Source of the DNA: Aurantimonas sp965217685 | GTDB lineage: Bacteria; Pseudomonadota; Alphaproteobacteria; Rhizobiales; Rhizobiaceae | Direction of reading: 5' to 3' | Assembly (NCBI GenBank): GCA_965217685.1 | Contig: CBDCIZ010000003.1 | Coordinates: 2,976,001-3,040,000 of the forward strand | DNA length: 64,000 nt | Shown: positions 1-8,490 of the stretch, in pieces | Position numbering within the stretch: position 1 is the first letter of the stretch | Layout: every line of letters starts with the position of its first letter | Translations under genes and position numbers: made by a program | Notes under the pieces: generated by a model | Told to the model about the DNA's origin: nothing | The model's database searches: none | The model's input: only the letters and a program-made list of their open reading frames with translations

Positions 1-326
1 CGACGAAGTGCGCCGGGCGAATGCAGCGCGATCGGCAACGGCTTGGATGGGCTTGCTTCTCTAGCGGTCCACGCCACTTGCCGGCAAGTCATAGTCGGAG
101 TTGTGACGGTCGCGAGGGTCCGTCAATCGCCGGTTTCCCGGTGACCGAATTTCCCTTCGCGGCGGACTTTGCCGCCCGGCGTGGTCGGCCGGCATCTCAA
201 TGTCGCGCGAATCGGCTATGAGGACGGGATCGGGGCTTGCCGCTGCCGCGAAACGACGGCGTTTCGGGCCCCCAAGCATCGGATCGACCCGCCGGACATG
301 GCCTGCGGTCACCCGATGCCCATACG
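1..326. other. Window edge and upstream region of the decarboxylase
   Basis: No gene can be established here. Reading frame 2 is open from the window edge to a TAG at 62-64 (20 codons, ending in Met-Gly-Leu-Leu-Leu), so bases 1-64 could be the tail of a plus-strand gene that begins outside the window, but this is too short to judge. Bases 65-326 have no coding signal, RNA gene or clear promoter that I can see. Confidence 0.3.
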
Positions 327-1577
327 ATGGAACGCATGTCAACGAAGGGGCGCGCCTTGCAGCAATTTTCGACGGCCAAGGAGGTCGCCCTGTCGCTTCG
401 CCCCGACGTGCCGGTCTACTGCTTTCGCCCGGCCGTTCTGACCGCCGATGCCCAGGCCTTCATGGCGGCCTTTCCCGGCGACACCGCCTATGCGGTCAAG
501 ACCAATGGCGAGCCGATGGTGCTGAAGACGCTGGCCGCTGCCGGAATCAGGATCTTCGACGTCGCATCGCCGGGCGAATTCGCCGCCGTGCGCGAGGTCT
601 CGGCCGATGCCGAGATGCTCTACATGCATCCGGTCAAGGCCCAGTCCGACATTCGCCTGGCGCTCGAGACGTACGGCATCCGCGTCCTCTCGCTCGACCA
701 TGAGGACGAGGTGGCGAAGGTGCTGCGCATCGTGCGCGCCCTCGATCTCGATCCGGGTACGATCACCGTCTTCGTGCGCATCCAGACGAAGGGCCACGCG
801 GCCTACGAATTGTCGAAGAAGTTCGGCGCCGCGCCTGCCCATGCGGTCGAGCTCTTGCAGCGCTGCCACCGCATCGGCTTCAAGGTCGGCATCTGCTTCC
901 ATGTCGGCTCGCAGATCGAGGACCCGGAGACCTACGAGCGGGCACTCGCCTCGGCCGATTGGGTGCGCAACCGCGCCGACGTGCCGCTGGCCGGCCTCGA
1001 CGTCGGCGGCGGCTTTCCGGCCGAATACGGCCACGATCCGCGTCGCAAGAAGCGCGAGATGCCGGGCACTGCCGAGATCATGGAGCGGCTCAAAGGTGAT
1101 CTCGCCGCCTGGGAATTCGACGATCTGCCACTCGTCGCCGAGCCCGGCCGGGTCATCGTCGCACGGGCCTTCTCGCTGATCGTCCGCGTGCTCCTGAAAA
1201 AGGGCAAGCGTCTCTACATCAATGACGGCATCTGGTCGTCGCTGTCGGATTCATGGACCGGCAAGATCACCCTTCCGGCGCGCTTCATCCCCGATCCGGC
1301 CCGCACCAATCGCAACGGCGACCCCAAGAAGACCGAGGCCTTCAAGGTCTGCGGTGCGACCTGCGATTCGGTCGACATCCTGTCGCGTCCGTTCTGGTTG
1401 CCGGAAACCGTCGACACCGGCGACTGGATCGAAATCGGCCACATCGGCGCCTATTCCCTGTCGCTGCGCACCCGCTTCAACGGCTTCTACCCCGACACCT
1501 TCGTCGAAGTGACGACCCCCTTCGACGAAGGCGGTGCGGCGGAAGGCTATGCGAGCCTTGAGACGATGGCGGATTGA
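327..1577 (+). CDS. Fold-type III PLP-dependent ornithine/lysine decarboxylase
   Basis: A 416-residue alanine-racemase-fold decarboxylase that would remove the carboxyl group of ornithine or lysine to give putrescine or cadaverine. The PLP lysine is K58 in AYAVKTN. The family motif HVGS follows the first third, VAEPGR forms the phosphate-binding end of the barrel, and C346-D347 in GATCDSVD is the substrate-binding cysteine and aspartate donated across the dimer interface in eukaryotic-type ornithine decarboxylases. Length suits this family rather than the longer fold I enzymes. The start is uncertain: ATG at 327 or at 336, neither with a strong ribosome binding site. It appears to stand alone, so context does not tell ornithine from lysine. 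Confidence 0.85.
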   Translation: MERMSTKGRALQQFSTAKEVALSLRPDVPVYCFRPAVLTADAQAFMAAFPGDTAYAVKTNGEPMVLKTLAAAGIRIFDVASPGEFAAVREVSADAEMLYMHPVKAQSDIRLALETYGIRVLSLDHEDEVAKVLRIVRALDLDPGTITVFVRIQTKGHAAYELSKKFGAAPAHAVELLQRCHRIGFKVGICFHVGSQIEDPETYERALASADWVRNRADVPLAGLDVGGGFPAEYGHDPRRKKREMPGTAEIMERLKGDLAAWEFDDLPLVAEPGRVIVARAFSLIVRVLLKKGKRLYINDGIWSSLSDSWTGKITLPARFIPDPARTNRNGDPKKTEAFKVCGATCDSVDILSRPFWLPETVDTGDWIEIGHIGAYSLSLRTRFNGFYPDTFVEVTTPFDEGGAAEGYASLETMAD

Positions 1578-1681
1578 GGAGCGAACGGTCGATCGAATCT
1601 GGAACAGAGAATGATGATCCCGGTTCAGATACCACCATTTGAAGCTCCGAAGGCAGATATCCTAGGCCGTCAATTGAGCCA

Positions 1682-1834
1682 CTAGAACAGTAGGCCGAAA
1701 ACGAGGGTGAAAACGAGGATCGATCCGATCATGCGCAGAGTGCCGGATATCATGTTGGTATCGAACACATAGTCCATGAAGCGCGGCCACGGCTTGTCGT
1801 AACGCTTGCTTTGCCTGTCGGATTCTCTGGCCAT
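1682..1834 (-). CDS. Small single-pass membrane protein (50 aa)
   Basis: A 50-residue reading frame with a charged N-terminal half (residues 3-18 rich in Arg, Lys, Asp) and a C-terminal hydrophobic helix, about residues 36-50, ending in GLLF. It starts with ATG at 1834 and ends in TAG. A weak GAAG lies seven bases upstream of the ATG. The amphipathic cytosolic head plus one membrane segment is typical of small inner-membrane proteins in alphaproteobacteria. I do not recognise a family. No neighbour suggests a function. Confidence 0.5.
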   Translation of the reverse strand: MARESDRQSKRYDKPWPRFMDYVFDTNMISGTLRMIGSILVFTLVFGLLF

Positions 1835-2093
1835 GGGTTCTTCGTTTCCAAACGATGCGGATCTAAAAACACCTGTAGCTAAAAATGGCAGCGTTATGAA
1901 CGGATGAATTCGAACTCATTACGATGACGCCCTGAGCGAGGCTCGGAGCAAGGACCAGACCTGCAAGACGTTTCGGCCGAAACCTTCGGTATCTTTTGCG
2001 GGACAGTGTCGGCCTTGCCACGGTCGGCGTTGCCGCGTCAGTATGGTTCAGCCACGGTGCGCCTTGCGCCCGTATGTCGAGAGAGACGTACTC

Positions 2094-2267
2094 ATGGCGA
2101 TCGCGTCGCAGGCGGATACCATTTCACCGGTCTCGACCGAGCGGTTCGATGAGGCGGCGACCACCAAAAAGGCGGCCGGTGTCATCGTCGAATGGTTGCG
2201 CGAACGGAGCCGATCTGAGGATATGGCCACGGAGATCATGTTGCGCTCCATCATGGATCCGCGCTGA
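2094..2267 (+). CDS. Small hypothetical protein (57 aa)
   Basis: A 57-residue hydrophilic protein beginning at ATG 2094, preceded by GAGAG about 8 bases upstream. The C-terminal part (VIVEWLRERS...EIMLRSIM) is predicted by eye to be two helices. No signal peptide or membrane segment is seen. I do not recognise the family, and an antisense frame of similar length covers the same bases, so coding status is only moderately supported. Confidence 0.4.
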   Translation: MAIASQADTISPVSTERFDEAATTKKAAGVIVEWLRERSRSEDMATEIMLRSIMDPR

Positions 2268-2394
2268 CGACGGATTGGAAGCCACTCCAAAATAAAACAT
2301 GTCATTGCGTTTTAAACGACGCGGCATTGGAATTGGCTCACGACTTCCTCACTTCCGTGTATGGAACTGCCGTTACCAACCGGACCCTGCGATC

Positions 2395-2952
2395 ATGACT
2401 CTCTCGTCCCTCGACCCAAAGACAGCGCTGATCGTCGTCGATCTACAACGCGGCTTCTCGTCCCTGTCTCTGGCGCATCCCTTTCACGCCGTCGTCGCGC
2501 GCGCCGCCGTGCTGGCCTCCGCCTTTCGGACACATGAACTGCCGGTCGTGATCGTCAACAATGAAGGCGCGGCGCCAGGGCGACGAGAGCAAGATGTGGT
2601 CAGTGGCGTTCAGCAAGCGGGCTGGGCCGAAATCGTCGCCGAACTGGGGGTCGAGGCGTCCGACCGCCGTATCACCAAAAGGTCACCAGGGGCGTTTACC
2701 GGGACGAAATTGCTGGAGTGGCTCCAGGCCAATGGCGTGACGCAGGTTGTGATTGCCGGCATTGCGACCGGTACGGGCGTCGAGATGACGGCCCGGCAAG
2801 CTTACGAGGCCGGTTTCAACGTTACCCTCGCCATAGACGCCATGACCGACATGGATGCCGACGTTCACGACAACAGCGTGACGAAGATCTTTCCGCGGAT
2901 CGGCGAGTCAGCATCTGTCGATCAGATCATCGAAGCGCTGCAATCCAAGTAG
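2395..2952 (+). CDS. Isochorismatase-fold hydrolase lacking the catalytic cysteine
   Basis: A 185-residue cytosolic protein of the isochorismatase-like superfamily. D16 (VVDLQ) and K95 (ITKRSPGAF) occupy the first two positions of the usual Asp-Lys-Cys triad. The third position, 33 residues after the lysine in AGIATGTGVEMTAR, is G128 instead of cysteine. True isochorismatases such as EntB and PhzD also have a non-cysteine residue there and hydrolyse a vinyl ether, whereas amidohydrolases of the fold need the cysteine. This protein is therefore unlikely to be a nicotinamidase-like amidase; it may be a vinyl-ether hydrolase or have another role. The ATG at 2395 is chosen because it begins right before the conserved first strand; an in-frame ATG at 2299 would add 32 residues without homology. 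Confidence 0.75.
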   Translation: MTLSSLDPKTALIVVDLQRGFSSLSLAHPFHAVVARAAVLASAFRTHELPVVIVNNEGAAPGRREQDVVSGVQQAGWAEIVAELGVEASDRRITKRSPGAFTGTKLLEWLQANGVTQVVIAGIATGTGVEMTARQAYEAGFNVTLAIDAMTDMDADVHDNSVTKIFPRIGESASVDQIIEALQSK

Positions 2953-3048
2953 TATCCCGATGCCGACTGCCGGAACCGTCGAGGGACCGAACGATCCGGG
3001 CAGAATCGTCGGTGGATCGCAATCAGGCGGAGCCAAAGCGACGATCGT

Positions 3049-4248
3049 TCAGGCAACCAGGACACCACCGATCGCAAGCAGTCCGACGACGCTCCAGGGT
3101 GGGGCACGCCACAGGACGAGCAGCACGAAGCCGAAGGCCGCAAGGGCAAAATCGCCGCCGTCCTTGATCGCGGACATGAACACCGGATCGTAGAGCGCCG
3201 CACCGAGAAGGCCGACCACGGCGGCGTTCGTGCCTGCGAGCGCGGCTCTGGCCGACGGGCGTCGCGACAGCGCCGACCAATGGGGCAGGACGCCGACGAG
3301 CAGCAGGAAGCCGGGCAGGAAGATCGCGGCGAGGGCAAGGGATGCCATGACGCCGCCGCTATAGATCGCGCCGAGATAGGCGCCAAATGTAAAGAGCGGT
3401 CCAGGCATGGCCTGGGTCGCGCCATACCCTGCAAGGAAGGCGCTCTCGCCGACATATCCCGGAGCGACGGTCTGCGCTTCGAGGAGGGGCAGCACGACAT
3501 GGCCGCCACCGAACACCAGCGCACCCGATTGATAAACCCCCGCAAGAAAGCCGAGCGGGCCCGTATGATCGGAGAGCAGCGCAGCGCCGAGAAGCAATAC
3601 GAACACCGCGAGGCAAGCGAGGGCGATGCGGCGGTCAACCCCGATCGGCGCCATGGCCGGTCCGTCCTGCTCCTTGCGGCAGACGGCGAGCCCCGCGACC
3701 GCGCCGAGCGCGATGGCAGCGATCTGGCCGATCGCGACGGGCGCGAACGCCACGATGGCCATTGCCGTGACCGCGATCGTTGCCCGGCTGCGATCCGGCG
3801 TCAGCGTCTTCGCCATGCCGAACACCGCCTGGGCGACCACGGCGACAGCAGCGATCTTCAGGCCGTGAACGAGGTTCGCGCCGAATCCGGTCTCGACATT
3901 GCCGGCCAGGAAGGCGAAGGCGATAAGCGCCAAGGCTGAAGGGAGGGTAAAGGCGGCGAAGGCCGCAAGCGCTCCACGCCATCCGGCCCGCATCAGGCCG
4001 ATCGCGAAGCCGACCTGGCTGGAGGCGGGGCCGGGTAGAAACTGGCAGAGCGCCACCAGATCGGCGAAGGCCGCCTCGCTCAGCCAGCGGCGGCGGGTGA
4101 CGAACTCGTCGCGAAAATAGCCCAGATGCGCGATCGGCCCGCCGAAGGCGGTGACGCCCAGCTTGGCAAAGACGGCAAGAACCTCGCCCGGCGAGCCGGA
4201 GTTTTCGTCTCTTTCCCCCCGTCGCCACCTCGTCGACCAAGCGCTCAC
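3049..4248 (-). CDS. chrA: Chromate efflux transporter, CHR family
   Basis: A 399-residue integral membrane protein of the two-domain CHR family, which exports chromate or related oxyanions. The N-terminal half has the signatures AFGGP (residues 34-38) and QFLPGPASSQVG (69-80); the C-terminal half repeats the pattern with VFGGGHVVLP and QAMPGPLFTFGAYLG, showing the internal duplication typical of the long CHR type. About ten to twelve hydrophobic segments are visible. The start is GTG at 4248, with a purine-rich GGGAG immediately upstream at unusually short spacing. No chrB regulator lies beside it, so chromate resistance is inferred only from family membership. Confidence 0.9.
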   Translation of the reverse strand: MSAWSTRWRRGERDENSGSPGEVLAVFAKLGVTAFGGPIAHLGYFRDEFVTRRRWLSEAAFADLVALCQFLPGPASSQVGFAIGLMRAGWRGALAAFAAFTLPSALALIAFAFLAGNVETGFGANLVHGLKIAAVAVVAQAVFGMAKTLTPDRSRATIAVTAMAIVAFAPVAIGQIAAIALGAVAGLAVCRKEQDGPAMAPIGVDRRIALACLAVFVLLLGAALLSDHTGPLGFLAGVYQSGALVFGGGHVVLPLLEAQTVAPGYVGESAFLAGYGATQAMPGPLFTFGAYLGAIYSGGVMASLALAAIFLPGFLLLVGVLPHWSALSRRPSARAALAGTNAAVVGLLGAALYDPVFMSAIKDGGDFALAAFGFVLLVLWRAPPWSVVGLLAIGGVLVA

Positions 4249-4388
4249 CTCCCACCGCCCTCAACTCCCGCCGCCCTCATCCCGCCGCCCCGGGCATCGA
4301 AGCACCATGGCACGACCGTGTGACCGCGCAACGACGCGGCGGATCGGCCGGGAGCGATGCATCCCCGCTGGAGAAGGAACCGCTGGCC

Positions 4389-4823
4389 TCAGGCGCTACG
4401 GCGGCGCGGGGTGATGTCCTTCATCATGCCGGGATCGACGTCGTCGACATGGGCAAAACCCTCCTCGCCGAAATGCGCAAGGATCACGTCGAGATTACGC
4501 CGGTTGGCCTTGAACATGACGTCGAACACGTCGCCGAGAAGCGGCACCGAGCCGACCGCGAAGTCGACGCCGATATTGCCGAGCATCTTGGCCAGCTTGT
4601 GCTTTGGCATGCCGAGGCGACGCGCTTCGTTGACGATGTAGAGCGAGATCAGGCTGCCGGCGGCATCGCCGATGCCCGGCACGAGGCCGGCGATCGCATC
4701 ACCGCCGAAGCTGATGCCGGTGCCCGGAATGCGGATCGCGGTGTCCATCAATCGCGCGACTTTGGCGACGCGCTTCAGCCGACGCTGGCGATCGGCGATC
4801 TCGGCGGGATTCGGATTAGGCAT
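4389..4823 (-). CDS. DUF4112 domain membrane-associated protein
   Basis: A 144-residue protein with the DUF4112 pattern: a basic N-terminal helix (residues 10-30), then a Gly-rich hydrophobic segment around SFGGDAIAGLVPGIGDAAG and a second around VGSVPLLGDVFD. The family has no established function. ATG 4823 is preferred over an upstream in-frame start at 4967 because a strong GGGAGACCTCC lies directly upstream and the extra 48 residues look non-coding. Confidence 0.8.
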   Translation of the reverse strand: MPNPNPAEIADRQRRLKRVAKVARLMDTAIRIPGTGISFGGDAIAGLVPGIGDAAGSLISLYIVNEARRLGMPKHKLAKMLGNIGVDFAVGSVPLLGDVFDVMFKANRRNLDVILAHFGEEGFAHVDDVDPGMMKDITPRRRSA

Positions 4824-5232
4824 GGAGGTCTCCCGTGGGACTGTCGGCGGCCCGGCGATCCTGAAGCGTTGCGGGCGGTCGCTCGCGTCGCCGTTCCGGC
4901 TACGCCACGCCTGATTGGTCTCGACGACAGCATATGGGATCGACGCGGTCCGGCTGTAAGGGGGCAATCAAGCCAAAAGGCCGGCGCGCCCTCGACGACT
5001 GCGAACGGGTTTTGCGTGGAATGGATCGGCTTCGGACGAAGATGCGGCCTGACGGGAAAACGCTTCAATGCCACGGGTCGCACTGCTGTCGCGGCAAGGC
5101 CGATCGACGTTCGATCATCGACCGAGACCGCGGATTTTCTTCGCCGGCTCACGCGTGACGACACACGCAGGCCAAGGTCGCACACTCTTCTGGGGTCGGC
5201 TATGATTCGGCCGTTCGGCAGAGGAGACGGGA
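4824..5232. other. Intergenic region between divergent DUF4112 and CPA2 genes
   Basis: 409 bases holding the divergent promoters of the two flanking genes. The open frames seen here on both strands have no recognisable protein character. I see no strong palindrome, RNA gene or canonical promoter match. Confidence 0.35.
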
Positions 5233-6999
5233 TTGGCGAAGACGGGGCTCGAAGCTTTGGAGTTGGCGAACGCGGGGCAGGGCGTAGCGAAGGACGTGGG
5301 CGAGCTGATTTCGCCGACGCGGCTCTCGCAGCTCAGTGCTGCGCCGGCACCCGGCGGCGCGCAGGCTCTCGCTGCCCCGGACCGTCAAAAGCCCGGCGAC
5401 ACACCGATCAAGCTCAAGACCTCCGATGAACCGCCGATTTCGCTGAAGCCGACCGGCGACGCGCCGATTGCGCCGCGCGCAGCGGCCGGCTCCGAGGGCA
5501 AGGGCGGCGAGGTCGCGCCGAACCTGCCGGGCAACACGCCGGTCTCCGCCAAGGCAGGAACGCTTCAGGCCGACCACGGAGCAGGTCAGGGTCAAGGCGC
5601 GGGCGGCGACACCGCGCATGGCTCCGAAACCGGCCTCATCGCCATCGCCTTCGTCATCGTCGTCGCGGTGACCGTCGGCCTCGGGCTGATGCGCCTGCGC
5701 CAGCCGCCGCTCGTCGGCTTCATCCTGGCCGGCGTGCTGCTCGGTCCGTCCGGCCTCGGCGTCATCGCGACGTCGAACGAGAACGTCACCATGCTTGCCG
5801 AGATGGGCGTGCTGATGCTCCTGTTCTTCATCGGCATGGAATTGTCGCTCAAGGCCTTCGTCGCCTCGCTCAAGCCCGCGATCAAGATCGCCGGGGGCCA
5901 GCTCGCGACGGCGATGGCGATCTCCTTCGGCCTGATGGCGATCTCCGATGCGACTCTCGCCGAGGCGATCATCCTCGGCTTCATCATCGCGCTCTCCTCC
6001 ACCGTCGTCGCCATGAAGATGCTGGAGGACATCGGCGAGCTGCGCCACGAACCCGGCCGGATCGCCGTCGCCGTGCTGATCGCCCAGGATCTGGCCGTCG
6101 TGCCGATGCTGATCGTGGCGACGTCGCTCGGCGGCAGCGAGGCCGTCAGCTGGACCGCGGTCGGCATCAAGATCGCCATCGCCGTCGCGATCCTTGCGGG
6201 GCTCCTGTGGTTTCTCGGCAACCGGCCGAAGCTCAAGCCGGCTTTCGGGCCTGCGGTCGAGAAGAACGTCGAGATCCTGGCCCTCGGTTCGCTCGCCTTC
6301 TGCTTCGCGGCGGCGGCGGTTTCGGGCCTTATCGGCCTGTCGCCGGCCTATGGCGCCTTCATCGCCGGCCTCGTCGTCGGCGCCTCGACGCTGCGCTCCC
6401 CGGTGATCCATGTGGTCGAGCCGATCCAGGCGATCCTGCTTGTCGTGTTCTTCCTGTCGATCGGTCTGTTGATCGACCTCAACTACATCTTCGCGAACTG
6501 GCAGCTCGTGCTGATCGCGTCGGTCTTCGTGATCATCGCCAAGACCATATTCAACGTCGCGCTCATCCGGTTTGCCGGCCTGCCGCATCGCACCGCAGTG
6601 GAGGCGGGGCTGTCCATGGCGCAGATTGGCGAGTTCTCCTTCGTCCTGGCGGCGGCGGCCTTCGCTTCGGGCGCGATCGGCGGAGACGTCTACCGGTTGG
6701 CGCTTGCGGTAACGGCCATCTCGCTCCTGATTTCACCGGCCTGGATGGTGGTGATCCGGCATCTGGAGGGCGAGGCGCGCTTCGGCTACGCCGAGTTCCG
6801 CCATGCGCTCGCCGAGCTCTACGAGGACCAGGTTGAAAGCGTTGAGGACATGGGCATGTGGGTTCGCGTGCGCGGCCGGGCGCTGCGGCGCGCCGTGCGG
6901 CGCCGGCGGGCACGCAGGATCGCCGCGCTGCGAGGATTCGACGCGGCGGCGACGTCCGCCGTCGAGGCCAAGGGGACGGCGCATCCGGTCGGCGAGTGA
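5233..6999 (+). CDS. CPA2-family cation:proton antiporter with long N-terminal extension
   Basis: A 588-residue protein. Residues from about 134 to 505 form the Na+/H+ exchanger domain of the CPA2/KefB type with roughly twelve membrane helices; characteristic stretches are PPLVGFILAGVLLGP, the ALSSTVVAMKML helix and IAQDLAVVPM, where the paired Gln-Asp sits. It would exchange K+ or Na+ for protons. Unusual points: about 130 hydrophilic, Pro/Ala-rich residues precede the first helix, with repeated short units (DTPIKL, EPPISL, DAPIAP), and the C-terminal tail is short and arginine-rich with no TrkA-N nucleotide-binding domain. The start is TTG at 5233 with GAGGAGA six bases upstream. Confidence 0.85.
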   Translation: MAKTGLEALELANAGQGVAKDVGELISPTRLSQLSAAPAPGGAQALAAPDRQKPGDTPIKLKTSDEPPISLKPTGDAPIAPRAAAGSEGKGGEVAPNLPGNTPVSAKAGTLQADHGAGQGQGAGGDTAHGSETGLIAIAFVIVVAVTVGLGLMRLRQPPLVGFILAGVLLGPSGLGVIATSNENVTMLAEMGVLMLLFFIGMELSLKAFVASLKPAIKIAGGQLATAMAISFGLMAISDATLAEAIILGFIIALSSTVVAMKMLEDIGELRHEPGRIAVAVLIAQDLAVVPMLIVATSLGGSEAVSWTAVGIKIAIAVAILAGLLWFLGNRPKLKPAFGPAVEKNVEILALGSLAFCFAAAAVSGLIGLSPAYGAFIAGLVVGASTLRSPVIHVVEPIQAILLVVFFLSIGLLIDLNYIFANWQLVLIASVFVIIAKTIFNVALIRFAGLPHRTAVEAGLSMAQIGEFSFVLAAAAFASGAIGGDVYRLALAVTAISLLISPAWMVVIRHLEGEARFGYAEFRHALAELYEDQVESVEDMGMWVRVRGRALRRAVRRRRARRIAALRGFDAAATSAVEAKGTAHPVGE

Positions 7000-7028
7000 T
7001 CGCAAACGCCTGTGCGCCGGCAGGCCGG

Positions 7029-8126
7029 TCAACGCGTCCGGTTGGCGATGAAGCGGGCGATCGGCGGGCCGACGATAAGCACGATGACGAAGCGCACCGT
7101 CTGCAACGCCATGACGAAGGGCAGGTCGACCTGCGTCGAGGCGGCGATGATGGCGATCGAATCCATGCCGCCGGGGCTGGTCGCGAGATACGCCGTCACC
7201 GGGTCGACGCCGAGCGTGTAGACCAGGAGCGCGGCGAGGCCGCCGCAGAAGGTCAGGAGCACGAGGATCGAACCGACGATCTTGGGCAGCGCATGCAGCG
7301 CGTGGCCGAGCACCTCTCGCGTGAAGCCAAGGCCGATCTTCCAGCCGAGGACGGCATAGCCCGCGACCAGGAACCATTCTGGCAGTTGGAAGTGAACCAG
7401 ACCGGTCAGGTTGAGAACGACGCCGAGCGCCATCGGCACCAGCAGCGCTCCGGCCGGAATGTTGGTGAAGTGGCCCACTACGACCGCAAGCAGGCTGAAG
7501 GCGACGGTGGTTGCAAAATCCGGCCAGACGATCGTCGGGAACCAGACGATCTGGCTGGCGACGCTCGCCGTATCGCCGTCGATCCAGAAACGCGCCATCA
7601 GCGAGGCGGCGACGGCGACGAAGATCACCCGCAGATACTGCATGAACGCGACGAGCCGCGCATCGGCGCCGAACGCCTCGGCCATCAGCATCATCGCAGT
7701 GGCCGCCCCCGGTGAGGAGCCCCAAACGGCGGTGGTTCCCGGCAGGATGTGCCAGCGGCTCATCAGGTAGCCCAGCGCGCTCGACGCGCCAAGCACCGAG
7801 AAGACGACTGCGATGTAGATCGGCCAATCGGACAGGAAGGTCGACAGGATCGACGGCGTGATCGAGGCGGCGACCAGACAGGCGATCGTCCCTTGCGCGG
7901 CGCAATAGGGGAGCTTCGGCACGGTGATCGTCGCGCCCAGAACGGCAACGATCACCGCCGCGATCATCGGCCCGAGCAACAGCGCTGCCGGAAGCCCCGC
8001 GAGTTCGAGACCGGCGCCGAAAAACGCCGAGGCGGCCAGAAGCGCCGCCCATTGTGCCGAGCCAGGCCACCCGCCGAAGGCGGTGTCGTTCGAGCTGGCG
8101 TTTCCTTGCGCTCGGGTCTCGGTCAC
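7029..8126 (-). CDS. AbrB-family membrane transporter
   Basis: A 365-residue polytopic membrane protein of the AbrB family (often named ammonia monooxygenase in databases, a misnomer). It shows two repeats of the AbrB module, each with a Gly/Pro-rich re-entrant stretch: PGTTAVWGSSPGAATAMML in the first half and ATSPGGMDSIAIIAAST in the second. Substrate is unknown; related proteins are linked to organic acid uptake. GTG at 8126 is chosen because GAGAAG lies five bases upstream; an ATG at 8168 would add 14 residues and lacks a ribosome binding site. Confidence 0.8.
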   Translation of the reverse strand: MTETRAQGNASSNDTAFGGWPGSAQWAALLAASAFFGAGLELAGLPAALLLGPMIAAVIVAVLGATITVPKLPYCAAQGTIACLVAASITPSILSTFLSDWPIYIAVVFSVLGASSALGYLMSRWHILPGTTAVWGSSPGAATAMMLMAEAFGADARLVAFMQYLRVIFVAVAASLMARFWIDGDTASVASQIVWFPTIVWPDFATTVAFSLLAVVVGHFTNIPAGALLVPMALGVVLNLTGLVHFQLPEWFLVAGYAVLGWKIGLGFTREVLGHALHALPKIVGSILVLLTFCGGLAALLVYTLGVDPVTAYLATSPGGMDSIAIIAASTQVDLPFVMALQTVRFVIVLIVGPPIARFIANRTR

Positions 8127-8490
8127 AGGCGCTTCTCGATGACCACGTTCAGCTCCACCGCGGTGCACGCGAATGGGTCCGGGCCGTCCGCTAGGGCGGT
8201 CCGAACCGTTTCAGGAGTGCTTCGGAAAAACGCTGGGCTTGGCCGTTTGCGGCGGTGAAACGGCATCGCAATGGTCCGGATCGACAATCGGCCCGGACAC
8301 GGAAACGTCGAAGCCTGGCGACTTGATCATAGGGCAGACTTAGCAATGGCGCCATGGTCGCCGGTTCGCCCTTGCCGAATAACGGCATTTTGAACCATCG
8401 ACGGGTTTTCCGCCTTGCGAGCACGACGCTTGCGAAACGGGCGGCAACGTCGCATGCCGTGTCGTCAGATGCCAATGCAGGGAGACCCTC
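8127..8490. other. Divergent intergenic region with a 7-bp inverted repeat
   Basis: 364 bases between the AbrB gene and the dehydratase gene. An inverted repeat GCCGTTT / AAACGGC with a 9-base loop lies at 8242-8264 and could be a regulator site or a weak hairpin. Nothing else is evident; a minus-strand frame through this region has no recognisable protein character. Confidence 0.3.

Noticed and set aside
5200..6588. Long minus-strand open frame (462 codons) opposite the CPA2 antiporter
   Set aside because: Composition is dominated by His, Arg, Asp and Glu, the typical reverse-frame shadow of a GC-rich membrane-protein gene; the plus-strand frame has clear family motifs.
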